From: Prauserella_A sp040645195
GTDB lineage: Bacteria > Actinomycetota > Actinomycetes > Mycobacteriales > Pseudonocardiaceae
NCBI RefSeq assembly: GCF_040645195.1
Contig: NZ_JBEYXW010000002.1
Coordinates: forward strand, 360,734 to 424,733
Direction: 5' to 3'
DNA length: 64,000 bases
This document shows positions 24,829-33,955 of the stretch, piece by piece. The number at the start of each line of letters is the position of its first letter. The first letter of the stretch is position 1. The notes beneath the pieces were generated by a model. The model made no database searches. It had not been told where the DNA came from and saw only the letters and a list, made by a program, of their open reading frames with translations. The position numbers and the translations under genes are program-made.

Positions 24829-26004
24829 ATGCCTTTCCCGCTGTACCTGCTTGCCTTGGCGGTCTTCGCCATGGGCACCTCGGAGTTCATGCTCGCCGGT
24901 CTCCTGCCGGACATCGCCTCAGACCTCGACGTCACCGTCGGGACCGCGGGCATGCTCACCTCTGCCTTCGCGATCGGAATGATCGTCGGCGCCCCACTCA
25001 CGGCAGCACTCGCCCGCACCTGGCCCGCGCGGTCCAGCCTGCTCGGGTTCGTCCTCGTGTTCCTGGCAGCCCACGCCGTGGGCGCCACGTCGAGCTTCCC
25101 GGTCCTGTTGGCGACCCGGGTGGTCGCGGCGCTCGCTAACGCGGGATTCCTCGCCGTGGCACTGACAATGGCTGCCACGCTGGTCCCGCCCGGTAAGAAG
25201 GGACGCGCGCTCGCCGTGCTGCTGTCGGGCACCACGATGGCCACGATCGCCGGCGTCCCCGGAGGATCAGTCCTCGGCACACTGCTCGGCTGGCGGGCCA
25301 CATTCTGGGCCGTCGCCGTTCTCTGCGTGCCCGCAGCCATCGGCATCCTCGCGGCGTTGCCAGCGAGCCGCGCGCACGCGGCCGCGGCTGAAGGGCCGGC
25401 CTTGCGCTCGGAGCTCGCGCAACTCGCCAGGCCGCGGTTGCTCCTGGCCCTGCTACTCGGCGCGCTGGTGAACTCGGCGACCTTCGCCAGCTTCACCTTC
25501 CTCGCCCCTATCGTGACCGACATCGCCGGGCTGGGCGAGCTGTGGATCTCCATCGCCCTGGTGCTCTTCGGTGTCGGTTCCTTCGCCGGCGTCACCGTCG
25601 CCGGACGGTTGTCCGACCAGCGCCCCGGGCTGGTCATCGCAGTCGGCGGTCCCCTGTTGCTCATCGGCTGGCCGGCCCTGGCCATGCTGGCCGACAACCC
25701 GGGTGCTCTGTTCACCCTCGTGTTCGTGCAGGGCGCGCTGTCGTTCGCGGTGGGCAGCACGCTGATCACGCGGGTTCTCTACGAAGCGTCCGCAGCCCCC
25801 ACAATGGCCGGCTCCTACGCGACCGCCGCACTCAACGTCGGAGCCGCCGCCGGACCACTCATCGCCGCGACCACCCTCAGCACCACGGTCGGCAACCTCG
25901 GGCCGCTGTGGGCAAGCGGACTCCTCGTCGCTGTCGCCCTGGTCATCGCGTTCCCCACGCGTAGGGCGCTCGCAGCTGCCCCAGGGCCGGCCCGGCAGCG
26001 TTGA
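24829..26004 (+). CDS. cmx: MFS chloramphenicol exporter, Cmx/CmrA family
   Basis: A 391-residue MFS protein with 12 predicted membrane helices, closely resembling the Cmx/CmrA/Cml chloramphenicol efflux family from its first residues (YLLALAVFAMGTSEFMLAGLLPDIASDLDV) through the antiporter motif-C-like region (LLSGTTMATIAGVPGGS). Expels amphenicols using the proton gradient. GGAG lies 7 bases upstream of the ATG. The leader peptide and hairpins upstream suggest drug-inducible expression. Confidence 0.88.
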   Translation: MPFPLYLLALAVFAMGTSEFMLAGLLPDIASDLDVTVGTAGMLTSAFAIGMIVGAPLTAALARTWPARSSLLGFVLVFLAAHAVGATSSFPVLLATRVVAALANAGFLAVALTMAATLVPPGKKGRALAVLLSGTTMATIAGVPGGSVLGTLLGWRATFWAVAVLCVPAAIGILAALPASRAHAAAAEGPALRSELAQLARPRLLLALLLGALVNSATFASFTFLAPIVTDIAGLGELWISIALVLFGVGSFAGVTVAGRLSDQRPGLVIAVGGPLLLIGWPALAMLADNPGALFTLVFVQGALSFAVGSTLITRVLYEASAAPTMAGSYATAALNVGAAAGPLIAATTLSTTVGNLGPLWASGLLVAVALVIAFPTRRALAAAPGPARQR

Positions 26005-26108
26005 CGGGCCGACGCCTCACCCTAACCAGTGACGCCTGTCACGTCAGCATCCCGCGGCGTTCCCGATGTCGTTTCCTGCCCACCGGGTGTCGTTGGTCAC
26101 CGGCAATA

Positions 26109-26122
26109 GGGACCTTCGCCAG
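26109..26122 (+). promoter_or_regulatory. DosR-like box
   Basis: GGGACCTTCGCCAG, sharing GGGACCTTCG with the sites at 3553 and 6696 and GGGAC.TTCGCC with the one at 5488. It ends 67 bases upstream of the PPOX start at 26190 and lies 20 kb from the main island. Confidence 0.5.
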
Positions 26123-26189
26123 TCGTAACGGGCACGGAAAACTGCGCACTCTCGACGGCAACGATCGCCGCTCGAGGCTTGGACACAGC

Positions 26190-26606
26190 ATGAACAACCG
26201 ACCCGAAATGCACGCCCTGACCGAACAGGAGTGCCTCGACCTGTTGCCGACGGTGCGCCTGGGACGCGTGGTGTTCAACCAGGACGCGCTCCCGGCGATC
26301 CGCACGGTGAACTTCGTGGTCGACGGGCGCAGCATCATCGTCCGCACGACGCACAACGGCTGCCTCGCGCGCCTGCACCAGTCTGTCGTGGCCTTCGAAG
26401 CCGACGAGGTCGACGCCGACCTGCGTTGCGGTTGGAGCGTCGTCGTGCTCGGCAGAGCCCAGCGCATCACGGACATCGACACGATCGTCGCGCTGTGTGA
26501 TCCCAGCAGCCGCTCCTGGGCACCTGGCGCCAGGGACCTGTTCCTGCGCATCCCCGTGGAGATGGTGTCGGGCAGGCGGCTGACGTCGAGCGACATCCCC
26601 GCCTAA
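26190..26606 (+). CDS. pyridoxamine 5'-phosphate oxidase-like flavoprotein
   Basis: A 138-residue split-barrel PPOX protein with the characteristic start LTEQECLDLLPTVRLGRVVFNQDALPAIRTVNFVVDG, the RTTHNGCL turn, and WSVVVLGRAQRI. It is a paralogue in fold, not a close copy, of the one at 5617. Start at ATG 26190 matches the family; a longer frame starting at 26001 has no support. A DosR-like box lies 67 bases upstream, so it may belong to the dormancy regulon. Its stop overlaps the convergent lactonase stop by 4 bases. Confidence 0.82.
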   Translation: MNNRPEMHALTEQECLDLLPTVRLGRVVFNQDALPAIRTVNFVVDGRSIIVRTTHNGCLARLHQSVVAFEADEVDADLRCGWSVVVLGRAQRITDIDTIVALCDPSSRSWAPGARDLFLRIPVEMVSGRRLTSSDIPA

Positions 26607-27463
26607 TCGACGCGAACCAGGGCCGGGTGTGCCTGCACACCGGACAGCGTCAGCGGGGCGGCCAGTACCGCCCCGTCGAGCGTGCCGGGCCGGGCGAGAC
26701 CGATCGTCGCCGAGGTGACGACGAGCCGGTCACCGGTGAGGCACACACTCGTCGGCTGCGTCGCGGGCACGGGCACGACCCGGTCGAGCGAGCCGTCCGG
26801 CGCGTACCGGTGCACCTGCCCCGCGCCCCAGATCGCCGACCAGAGGTACCCCTGCGCGTCGACGGTCATGCCGTCCGGGCTCGCGCCCTGCACCGGCGCG
26901 ACCTCGCTGCGTTCCCCGAGCTCACCGCTGACCGGGTCGACTGCAAAACGGTAGATGACGCCGCGTGCGCTGTCGGCCAGGTACATCGTCTCGCCCGCCG
27001 CGTCGAACGCGGGCCCGTTGGGCACGGTGAGCCCGTCGAGCACCCTGCTGACCGAGCCGTCGAGATCGACGCGGTACAGCGACCCCGCGCCGGGTGTGTT
27101 GTCGTAGGCCATGGACCCGGCCCAGAACCGGCCTGCCGGATCGGCCACACCGTCGTTCATCCGCATCCGCGGGCCGCTGCGATCCTCCGGCCGCGCGAGC
27201 CAGCGCACGGCGCCACCGGTGCCGAGCAACGCGATCCCGGTACCTGCGGCGGCGATCCAGCCCCCGTCCGCCAGCGGCGCGACAGCGCCGAGCGGCTCGT
27301 CGAGCGAGGTCACCACGTGAGCAGGCCCGCCCTGATCTTGTGGCAGCTCGAGCAACCGTCCACTGAGGATGTCAACCATGAGGAGCCGGCCGGCCCAGTA
27401 CCGCAGGCCCTCACCGAGCTCGAACCGCTCGCCCCAGGGCATCCAGTGCAGTGCGGTCGTCAT
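26603..27463 (-). CDS. SMP-30/gluconolactonase-like sugar lactonase
   Basis: A 286-residue six-bladed beta-propeller with family signatures: EGLRYWAGRLLMVDI (metal-binding Glu), MRMNDGVADPAGRFWAGSM (Asn-Asp pair), LTVPNGPAFDAAGETMYLADS and GASPDGMTVDAQGYLWSAIWG. Hydrolyses aldonolactone to aldonate, here most likely galactonolactone or a related lactone before DgoD. Last gene of the sugar operon; its start overlaps the KDG kinase stop. Confidence 0.9.
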   Translation of the reverse strand: MTTALHWMPWGERFELGEGLRYWAGRLLMVDILSGRLLELPQDQGGPAHVVTSLDEPLGAVAPLADGGWIAAAGTGIALLGTGGAVRWLARPEDRSGPRMRMNDGVADPAGRFWAGSMAYDNTPGAGSLYRVDLDGSVSRVLDGLTVPNGPAFDAAGETMYLADSARGVIYRFAVDPVSGELGERSEVAPVQGASPDGMTVDAQGYLWSAIWGAGQVHRYAPDGSLDRVVPVPATQPTSVCLTGDRLVVTSATIGLARPGTLDGAVLAAPLTLSGVQAHPALVRVD

Positions 27464-28377
27464 CGCAACGCCGCCCCCTCTCCCGCTGCCAGCAGCTCCA
27501 GCTCGGCCCGGGTCGGCAGCCCCTCCCAGTCGCCGGAGGTGGCCACCGCGAAGGCGCCGCAGGCGTTGCCCCGCGCCAGCCGCCCCGGCAGGGGCAGCCC
27601 GTCGAGCAGAGCTGACAGGTAGCCACTGGTGAAGGAGTCGCCTGCGCCAATGGAGTCCACCACAGGCACGCGATGCCCTGGCGCGCTCCACTCACCGTCC
27701 ACAGTGCACACCGAGGCACCTTCGGCGCCCAGCTTGGTCACCACCTCGCCGACCCCCGCGGCGAGCAGTTCCTGGGAACCGCCGACGAGTCGCAGCTCGT
27801 TCGCCGAGCCGATCACCACGTTCGCCTGGCGCGCCAGCGGAGTGAGCACACGCGCCGCATCGTCGGCCTGCCACAGCTTCGACCGGAAGTTGACGTCGAA
27901 CGACACGGTGGCGCCCAGCTCGCGGGCTCGCGCCAGCGCGGCCGCCACCGCAGCGCGGGGCCGCTCGCCCAGGGCGGGGGTGATGCCGGTCAGGTGGACC
28001 ACACGGACGCCACTGTCGAGCGTGGCGGCGACGTCCTCGATGCCGAGGCAGGAGCCGGCGGAGCCTGCCCGGTAGTACTGCACCCTGGTCACCTCGGGCA
28101 GGCGTTGCTCGAAGAGGATCAGTCCGGTCGGCGCCGAATCATATTCCACAGTGGACACGTCGACGTCTTCAGCGCGCAGCGTGCGTAACACCAGTTCGCC
28201 CGGCTCGTCACGACCGACCCGGCCCGCCCAGCGGGTGCTGTGCCCGAGCCTGCTCAGTCCGATCGCGACAGTCGACTCGGCACCGGCGATCGAGGCACGC
28301 AGTGTGGTGCCGAGTCGCAGCAGGCCGTCCGCCCGCATCGCCACCATCGTCTCGCCGAGCGTGACGACCTCGGTCAT
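27460..28377 (-). CDS. kdgK: 2-keto-3-deoxy-gluconate/galactonate kinase (PfkB)
   Basis: PfkB/ribokinase family, 305 residues. N-terminal VTLGETMVAM and the GLSRLG region, the C-terminal PfkB signature DSIGAGDSFTSGYL with catalytic Asp. It phosphorylates 2-keto-3-deoxy-galactonate/gluconate made by DgoD, giving KDPGal/KDPG for the aldolase encoded just before it (4-nt overlap). Confidence 0.88.
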   Translation of the reverse strand: MTEVVTLGETMVAMRADGLLRLGTTLRASIAGAESTVAIGLSRLGHSTRWAGRVGRDEPGELVLRTLRAEDVDVSTVEYDSAPTGLILFEQRLPEVTRVQYYRAGSAGSCLGIEDVAATLDSGVRVVHLTGITPALGERPRAAVAAALARARELGATVSFDVNFRSKLWQADDAARVLTPLARQANVVIGSANELRLVGGSQELLAAGVGEVVTKLGAEGASVCTVDGEWSAPGHRVPVVDSIGAGDSFTSGYLSALLDGLPLPGRLARGNACGAFAVATSGDWEGLPTRAELELLAAGEGAALR

Positions 28378-29006
28378 CCCGCTGACCCCTGCTGCGCGGC
28401 CTCGACGAACTTCCCCGCGCGTTCCCGCAGTGCACCGAGATCGCCGCCATGCGGCGCGTCACCGGCCAGCGGGCTGCCGATGCCGACGGCGAGCGCGCCC
28501 GCGGCGAGGTAGCGGGGCACGTCGGCGAGCCCGACCCCGCCGACAGGTACCAGCGCCACTTTCGGGAACGGATCTCGCAATGCCTTCACATAGCCGGGGC
28601 CCAGTGTCCCTGCCGGGAAGAGCTTCACCGCCGCCGCACCGGCACGGTGCGCGGCGACCACCTCGGTCGGCGTCATCGCGCCCGCTAGTACCGGCATGCC
28701 CAGCCCGATCGCCGCCGTCACACCCTCGCCCAGCGCCGGGGTGACCGCGAACGTCGCGCCTGCCGCCTTGCTGTTCTCCGCATCCTCAGCACTCAGCACG
28801 GTGCCGGCACCGATCTCGGCGCCACCGGCCAGTGTGGAGGTGATGCGTGCCAGCACATCGAGCGCGTCGGTGGTGGTCAGTGACACCTCCAGCAACCGTA
28901 TCCCGGCCTCGACGAGTACCTCCGCGGTCCGGACGCATGCCGCGGGATCACTGCCGCGGATGATCGCCATCACGCGGTGCCGGGCCAGCAGATCGGTCAG
29001 CTCCAT
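28374..29006 (-). CDS. 2-keto-3-deoxy-6-phosphogluconate/galactonate aldolase
   Basis: A 210-residue class I aldolase of the KDPG family (Eda/DgoA). Key landmarks: HRVMAIIRG (strand 1), EVSLTTTDAL, Glu/Gly in GAEIGAGTVL, Schiff-base Lys in AAAVKLFPAGTLGPGYVKAL, and PVGGV. Splits KDPG or KDPGal into pyruvate and glyceraldehyde 3-phosphate. ATG 29006 follows AGAGGAAAC. Context (DgoD, KDG kinase) favours the galactonate branch. Confidence 0.88.
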   Translation of the reverse strand: MELTDLLARHRVMAIIRGSDPAACVRTAEVLVEAGIRLLEVSLTTTDALDVLARITSTLAGGAEIGAGTVLSAEDAENSKAAGATFAVTPALGEGVTAAIGLGMPVLAGAMTPTEVVAAHRAGAAAVKLFPAGTLGPGYVKALRDPFPKVALVPVGGVGLADVPRYLAAGALAVGIGSPLAGDAPHGGDLGALRERAGKFVEAAQQGSAG

Positions 29007-29020
29007 CACGTTTCCTCTCG

Positions 29021-30166
29021 TCACCACTCGGCGAATGATCCGTCGTCGTGCCGCCACACCGGCGGCCGCCAGCGGTGCCCTTCCCGATCGGCCTTGCGGA
29101 CCGCGTCCTCGTCGATACGCACACCGAGGCCGGGATCGTCCCAGCGCCGGATCACGCCGTCCACGATGGCGAACGGCGCGCGGTCGAGAACGTAGTCGAG
29201 CAGCTCCGCCCCCACGTTGTAGTGGATGCCGATGCTCTGCTCCTGGATCAGGAAGTTCGGTGTGGCGAACGCCGTCTGCAGGCTCGCCGCCAGCGCGATC
29301 GGCCCGAGTGGACAGTGCGGTGCGAGCAACGCGTCGAAAGTCTCGGCGAGCGAGGCGATCCTGCGCACCTCCGAAATCCCCCCGGCATGGGACAGGTCCG
29401 GTTGGACGATGGCGACCCCGGCCTGCAGCGCGGGCAGGAAGTCGGTCCGCGAGAACAGGCGCTCACCGCAGGCCACCGGCACCGTGCTGGCGGACACCAC
29501 GTCAGCGAGCCGGTGGGTGTACTCCGGCAGCACCGGTTCCTCGACGAACAACGGGTGCAGCGGTGCCAGCTCGGGAATCACCCGTCGTGCAGCGGCAACA
29601 CCGAACCGGCCGTGGAAGTCGACCGCGACGTCGCGGGAGTCGCCGAGCACCTCGCGCACGGCCGCCAGCCTGGACACCACGCCGTCGACCTCCACCCGGT
29701 TGGGCATGCGCCCCATCCGGCCGGAGGCGTTCATCTTCACGGCCGTCAGGCCCGCTTCGACCTGCTGCGCGGCGGCCTCGGCGACCGCCGCGGGCTCGTC
29801 ACCACCGATCCAGCCGTAGACGCGGACCTCGTCGCGGACCGCGCCACCGAGCAGCTGGTGTACCGGGACACCGAGTGACTTGCCGAGGATGTCCCACAGC
29901 GCCTGGTCCACACCGGCGACGGCGCTGGACAGCACCGGGCCACCCCGGTAGAACGCTGCCTTCGTGAGCAGCTGCCACAGATCTTCGATGCGCCGCGGGT
30001 CACGTCCGACGAGCAGGTCGGCGAGCTCGTCCACCGCCGCGCGAACGGTCTCCGCTCTGCCCTCCACCACGGGCTCGCCCCAGCCGACGAGCCCCTCGTC
30101 GGTGGCAACCCGGCAGAACAGCCAGCGCGGCTGAACCAGGAACGTCTCTACGGAGGTGATCTTCAC
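29021..30166 (-). CDS. dgoD: D-galactonate dehydratase
   Basis: Enolase-superfamily dehydratase, 381 residues, matching E. coli DgoD throughout (recalled): opening MKITSVETF, DEGLVGWGEPVVEGRA, FYRGGPVLSSAVAGVDQALWDI, catalytic DFHGR, metal ligands in VEEPV and ACGERLFSR, QPDLSHAGGISE and the second catalytic His in LAPHCPLGPIA, ending DDGSFAEW. Converts D-galactonate to 2-keto-3-deoxy-galactonate. Start overlaps the GntR stop by 4 nt. Confidence 0.94.
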   Translation of the reverse strand: MKITSVETFLVQPRWLFCRVATDEGLVGWGEPVVEGRAETVRAAVDELADLLVGRDPRRIEDLWQLLTKAAFYRGGPVLSSAVAGVDQALWDILGKSLGVPVHQLLGGAVRDEVRVYGWIGGDEPAAVAEAAAQQVEAGLTAVKMNASGRMGRMPNRVEVDGVVSRLAAVREVLGDSRDVAVDFHGRFGVAAARRVIPELAPLHPLFVEEPVLPEYTHRLADVVSASTVPVACGERLFSRTDFLPALQAGVAIVQPDLSHAGGISEVRRIASLAETFDALLAPHCPLGPIALAASLQTAFATPNFLIQEQSIGIHYNVGAELLDYVLDRAPFAIVDGVIRRWDDPGLGVRIDEDAVRKADREGHRWRPPVWRHDDGSFAEW

Positions 30167-30885
30167 TCGGAATGCATCTCTTTCCCGTCGGTGCCGATGA
30201 CACCGGCGACATCGTGGGCTGCCTTGTCCAGCAACGCGGTCACCGCCGCGGCAGCGGCGTCCGGGTCGCCGTTGCGCACGGCGTCCAGTACAACGGCGTG
30301 GCTGGGCACCGGGTCGTCGGCGCTCGCCTCGTGGACGAGGGCGTCCCGCAGGCGCAGCGCCGGCTCGATGAACACGTCCATCCTGGCGAGCATCTCGTTG
30401 TGCGTGGCCCGCAACAAAGCACGGTGCCAGCGCAGGTCTGCCGCGACCTCCGCGTGCGCGCCGGTGCCGACGGCACCGGCCATCGCCGCCAGCGCGGCCT
30501 CCAGCTCGGCGAGGTCCCGCTGGTCGCGGCGCAGCGCGGCCATCGCGGCCGCGGCCGGTTCGACCACAGCGCGGACCTCGGCGAGATCCCGGAGTACGTC
30601 GGCGGTGTCACCGGCCTCACTGCGCCACCGGATGACGTCGCCGTCGAGCAGGTTCCAGTGCTCGCGCGCCCGCACATAGGTGCCGCGCTTCTGCCGCGCC
30701 TCGACCAATCCCTTGGCCGCCAGCACTTTCATGGCCTCGCGCAGCACCGTCATGCTCACGTCCAGGTCGCGGCAGAGTGCACCGAGGTCGATGATGTCCC
30801 CCTGCCCGATCTCCCCGGAGACGATGCGCGCGCCGAGTGTCGCCACGGTCTGTCCGTGCACACCGCGCCCGCTGTAGGCACTCAT
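30163..30885 (-). CDS. GntR/FadR-type regulator
   Basis: N-terminal winged HTH (ARIVSGEIGQGDIIDLGALCRDLDVSMTVLREAMKVLAAKGLVEARQKRGTYVRAR) and a C-terminal FCD ligand domain with the expected Asp/His metal residues (about residues 95-225), 240 residues. FCD-type regulators in galactonate/sugar-acid operons (DgoR-like) respond to the acid substrate. It sits inside the operon between the SDR gene (40-base gap) and dgoD. Confidence 0.9.
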   Translation of the reverse strand: MSAYSGRGVHGQTVATLGARIVSGEIGQGDIIDLGALCRDLDVSMTVLREAMKVLAAKGLVEARQKRGTYVRAREHWNLLDGDVIRWRSEAGDTADVLRDLAEVRAVVEPAAAAMAALRRDQRDLAELEAALAAMAGAVGTGAHAEVAADLRWHRALLRATHNEMLARMDVFIEPALRLRDALVHEASADDPVPSHAVVLDAVRNGDPDAAAAAVTALLDKAAHDVAGVIGTDGKEMHSE

Positions 30886-30925
30886 GAACCGCTCCTCCCC
30901 TTGTCGTCCCCCGGCGAGCCGCCGG

Positions 30926-31678
30926 TCACGACGACATCTTGTAGACGCTCCAGCCGCCGTCCACCGTCAGCGCCGCCCCGGTGATGAACGACGCCTCCTC
31001 GCTCGCCAGGAACGCGATGGCAGCCGCCACCTCCTCCGGCCGTCCCAACCTTTTCATGGCGGTCTCCTCGGCACTGCGCTGGCGGTCGGCCTCCCCGATC
31101 TCGTCCCACGCCGCCGTCAGCACGGGGCCCGGCAGCACGGAGTTGACGCGCAGCGCGGTGCCGTACTCGACGGCGAGCTGGCGGGCCAGCCCGGTCAGCG
31201 CCGCCTTGGTCGCCGCGTAGGCCGGTCTGCCGGGCAGGCCGATCAGCGCGTGCACCGAGGAGGTCAGCACCACCGAGCCGGCGCGATTCCGGGTCAGGTC
31301 CGGCAGGCAGGCGCGGAAACCGAGGAACGTCCCGGTGAGGTTCACCGACAGCTGCCGTTCCCACGAGGCGAGGCTGGTCTCGTGTGCGGGTCGCACATCG
31401 ACCGTGTAGGCGTTGCTCACCAGAACGTCCACGGGTCCGAGCTCGGTACGGCAACGCCGGATCGCCTCGGCCCAGTCGGCCTCCGAGCTCACATCGCACC
31501 GCATCGCGACGGCTCGCCCGCCTGCGGCGTTGATCCGCGCGGCGACATCGTCGCGGGCAGCGGCGATGTCGAGCACGGCGACCGAGGCGCCGTCGGCGGC
31601 GAGCCGCTGGGCGGTCGCAGCGCCGATGCCCTGTGCCGCACCGGTGACCACGGCAACCTTGCCGGTCAGCCTGTTCAT
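30926..31678 (-). CDS. SDR family dehydrogenase, probable sugar 1-dehydrogenase
   Basis: Classical short-chain dehydrogenase, 250 residues: TGAAQGIG cofactor loop, Asp at the end of strand 2 (VLDIA, NAD preference), catalytic Ser-Tyr-Lys with YAATK, and a C-terminal ITGAALTVDGG. In this operon it could oxidise the imported aldose (galactose or L-sugar) at C1 to the lactone, feeding SMP-30 and DgoD. Specificity not readable from sequence. Confidence 0.85.
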   Translation of the reverse strand: MNRLTGKVAVVTGAAQGIGAATAQRLAADGASVAVLDIAAARDDVAARINAAGGRAVAMRCDVSSEADWAEAIRRCRTELGPVDVLVSNAYTVDVRPAHETSLASWERQLSVNLTGTFLGFRACLPDLTRNRAGSVVLTSSVHALIGLPGRPAYAATKAALTGLARQLAVEYGTALRVNSVLPGPVLTAAWDEIGEADRQRSAEETAMKRLGRPEEVAAAIAFLASEEASFITGAALTVDGGWSVYKMSS

Positions 31679-32859
31679 GTTCGCACCTCCACTGGGATGC
31701 GGTCACCCGAGTCGTCGATCAGTTCCACCACCGGCGCTCCCGCATCGGCGGGCAGGTCGACGATCGTGGCCTGTCCGGCACGCGCTCCGACCGCAGCGTC
31801 CCCCGCGGTGAGAATGCCGTCCTGGTAGGCGACGAACTCACCGACCACCCGGCCGGCACGCAGCTCGGCGGGCCTGGTCCAGTGCCCGGCCGGGGTCACG
31901 GCGTGCACGGGTGCCGTGCCCGGGGTGACCGCGCAGTCCAGCACCAGGGATGTCTGGTCGCCCGGTGCCAGCGTGGTGAGCGGTCCGAGCACCTCGCATT
32001 CGACGATCCTGGCTGGCGGGTCCAGGTTCCCCAGCTCGGCCAACGGTCTGGGCAGCGGATACTCCAGCCACACCTCCACGCGTGAGCCCGCGTCCGGGTA
32101 CCCGGCCGAGGCGTCGACGGTGAACGACTGAGTGAGCGTCGCACCGCCGCCGACGTGGGCGAGCCAGCCGGTGGCGGCCGGGAAGCCGAGCTTGCCGACC
32201 ACATCCTGGTGTGGAATGTGGACGCGGTCGCCGGGCAGTGCCGTCCACTCGGGAAACCCGGTTCCTGCCAGCACATCGGTCACCTGCGGTGGGCTCGCGA
32301 CGTAGGTGCCGCCGTCGGTTCCGGCCGCGAGCTGCGTGACGTTCCACAGCGACCAGCGCACCGACCGTTCGCTGGTGTTGACCGCCGTGAGCCGCAACCG
32401 GTACGAGCAGCGGCCCCGGCGCAGCTCGAACCTGCGGGTGAGCCGCAGGCCGGTACGGGGATCGTCGCCGCTCGTGAGCGTGACGGCGGCGAGGTCCCCG
32501 CTCTGCTCCACCTCCACGCGGTACGGCCCCGAGTCCAGCACCGGGTCCGGTGGCCCGGCCCACTGTGCCTGGTGGTCCCAGCCCTGCGGAGCGGGCCAGG
32601 TCTTGTCGCCGCCGTAGTTGACCCAGTCACCGAGGCTGCCCGCATGCGGTGCAGGGCGGTGGCCGGGCTGGGGCGTGAGCTCGTCGGTGAGCAGCTCACC
32701 GTTGCGCCACAGCAGTTCCCCACTGTCCGGATCGGACAGCAGGCGAAGCGAGAGCAGCCGGCCGCCGAGGGCGGGCACCAGCCCGAGGCGCAGCAGGCCG
32801 TTGTCCAGCCACAGCACCTCCGGCCCGGTATGCCGCTCCACGCGCGGCGCGCTGGTCAC
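31675..32859 (-). CDS. DUF4380-like protein, mutarotase-fold
   Basis: A 394-residue protein resembling DUF4380, a galactose-mutarotase-like beta-sandwich: opening VLWLDNGLLRLGLVPALGGRLLSL, WVNYGGDKTWPAPQGW, and RFELRRGRCSYRLRLTAVNTS. Mutarotase-fold proteins bind sugars and often epimerise the anomeric centre. It overlaps the SDR and alcohol dehydrogenase genes by 4 nt, so it belongs to the same pathway, plausibly as a sugar-binding or epimerase step. Confidence 0.65.
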   Translation of the reverse strand: MTSAPRVERHTGPEVLWLDNGLLRLGLVPALGGRLLSLRLLSDPDSGELLWRNGELLTDELTPQPGHRPAPHAGSLGDWVNYGGDKTWPAPQGWDHQAQWAGPPDPVLDSGPYRVEVEQSGDLAAVTLTSGDDPRTGLRLTRRFELRRGRCSYRLRLTAVNTSERSVRWSLWNVTQLAAGTDGGTYVASPPQVTDVLAGTGFPEWTALPGDRVHIPHQDVVGKLGFPAATGWLAHVGGGATLTQSFTVDASAGYPDAGSRVEVWLEYPLPRPLAELGNLDPPARIVECEVLGPLTTLAPGDQTSLVLDCAVTPGTAPVHAVTPAGHWTRPAELRAGRVVGEFVAYQDGILTAGDAAVGARAGQATIVDLPADAGAPVVELIDDSGDRIPVEVRT

Positions 32860-33938
32860 GATGCCCGCTCCGCGGGCAGCAGCACCACCTTGCCCCGGCT
32901 CGCTCCGGCGGCCAGCTCATAGGCCTTGTCGGCCTCCGCGAGCGGGAACCGGTCGCTCACCACGGACTCGGGTCGAAGCCGCCAGCGGGCCAGGTTCCCG
33001 GCCAGCTCGGTCATCGCGGTCACCGAGGTCACCCAGGAGGCGTAGAGCGTGAGCTGCTTGTGCAGCAAGGCATCGGAGACTTCCGTCTCGAGCGTGCCGC
33101 CCTCGCCCACCAGCGAGACCCTGCCCCATTCGGCCGCGCCCGCGATCGCCGTCGCACGCCCCGCCCTGGAGCCGGAACAGTCGATGGTGGTGACCGCGCC
33201 CCTGGCGTGCAGCACATCCGTGACGCGCGCCGCTGTCGCCTCGGCATCCGCTTCGGGAGCGATGGTCGCGTCGAACACGCCGAGGCCCGCGGCCCACTCG
33301 CGGCGCTGGGGTGAGAGCTCGACGCCCACCACGCGGCGCGCGCCCATGCCCTTGCCGATCATCCCGGCCGCGAGGCCGACCGGGCCGAGCCCCACCACGA
33401 GCAGATCGCCCTCACCGCTCACCCCGATGCGGCGCAGGCCCTCGTAGGCGGTGCCGAACCCGCACGCGATGAGCGCGCCATCCACAAAGGACAGTTCCTC
33501 GGGCAGGGGGACGCAGGTGGACTCCTCGGCAAGGAGGTAGTGCGCGTGGCCGCCGTCGCGCTGCCAGCCGTAGGCCTGCCTCTGGGGCGCGGTGCAGCTG
33601 ATGAGGTAACCGCGCCGGCAGTTGTCACACAGCCCGCAGCCCGCGATGTGGTAGACGATCACCCGGTCACCAGCGCCGAAACGACGGCACCCCGGTCCGG
33701 TGGCCACAATCCGCCCGGACGGCTCGTGGCCTGCCACCACACCACGATAGGCGGGGCCGTCGACGCCCCGGTGTCCCTTGTGCCCGCGGTAGATGTAGCT
33801 GATGTCGGAACCGCAGATGCCGGAGGCGCCCACCTCGATCAGGACCTGGCCGTACCCCGGCTCCGGCACGGTGAGCTCCCGCAGGACCGCGGTCGAGTCA
33901 CCTGGCAGGTACACGCCCTGCATGGTCTTGCCGGACAT
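32856..33938 (-). CDS. zinc-dependent alcohol/polyol dehydrogenase (MDR)
   Basis: Medium-chain dehydrogenase, about 360 residues. Catalytic zinc site: Cys in SGICGSD and the GHEPSG His-Glu; structural zinc Cys set in IAGCGLCDNCRRGYLISC; cofactor strand LLVVGLGPVGLAAGMI. Probably oxidises a polyol or aldose from the same sugar pathway. ATG 33938 has GAGGAG at ideal spacing; an ATG at 33956 coupled to the permease stop is the alternative. Confidence 0.86.
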   Translation of the reverse strand: MSGKTMQGVYLPGDSTAVLRELTVPEPGYGQVLIEVGASGICGSDISYIYRGHKGHRGVDGPAYRGVVAGHEPSGRIVATGPGCRRFGAGDRVIVYHIAGCGLCDNCRRGYLISCTAPQRQAYGWQRDGGHAHYLLAEESTCVPLPEELSFVDGALIACGFGTAYEGLRRIGVSGEGDLLVVGLGPVGLAAGMIGKGMGARRVVGVELSPQRREWAAGLGVFDATIAPEADAEATAARVTDVLHARGAVTTIDCSGSRAGRATAIAGAAEWGRVSLVGEGGTLETEVSDALLHKQLTLYASWVTSVTAMTELAGNLARWRLRPESVVSDRFPLAEADKAYELAAGASRGKVVLLPAERAS

Positions 33939-33955
33939 CGGTGTCTCCTCATTCA

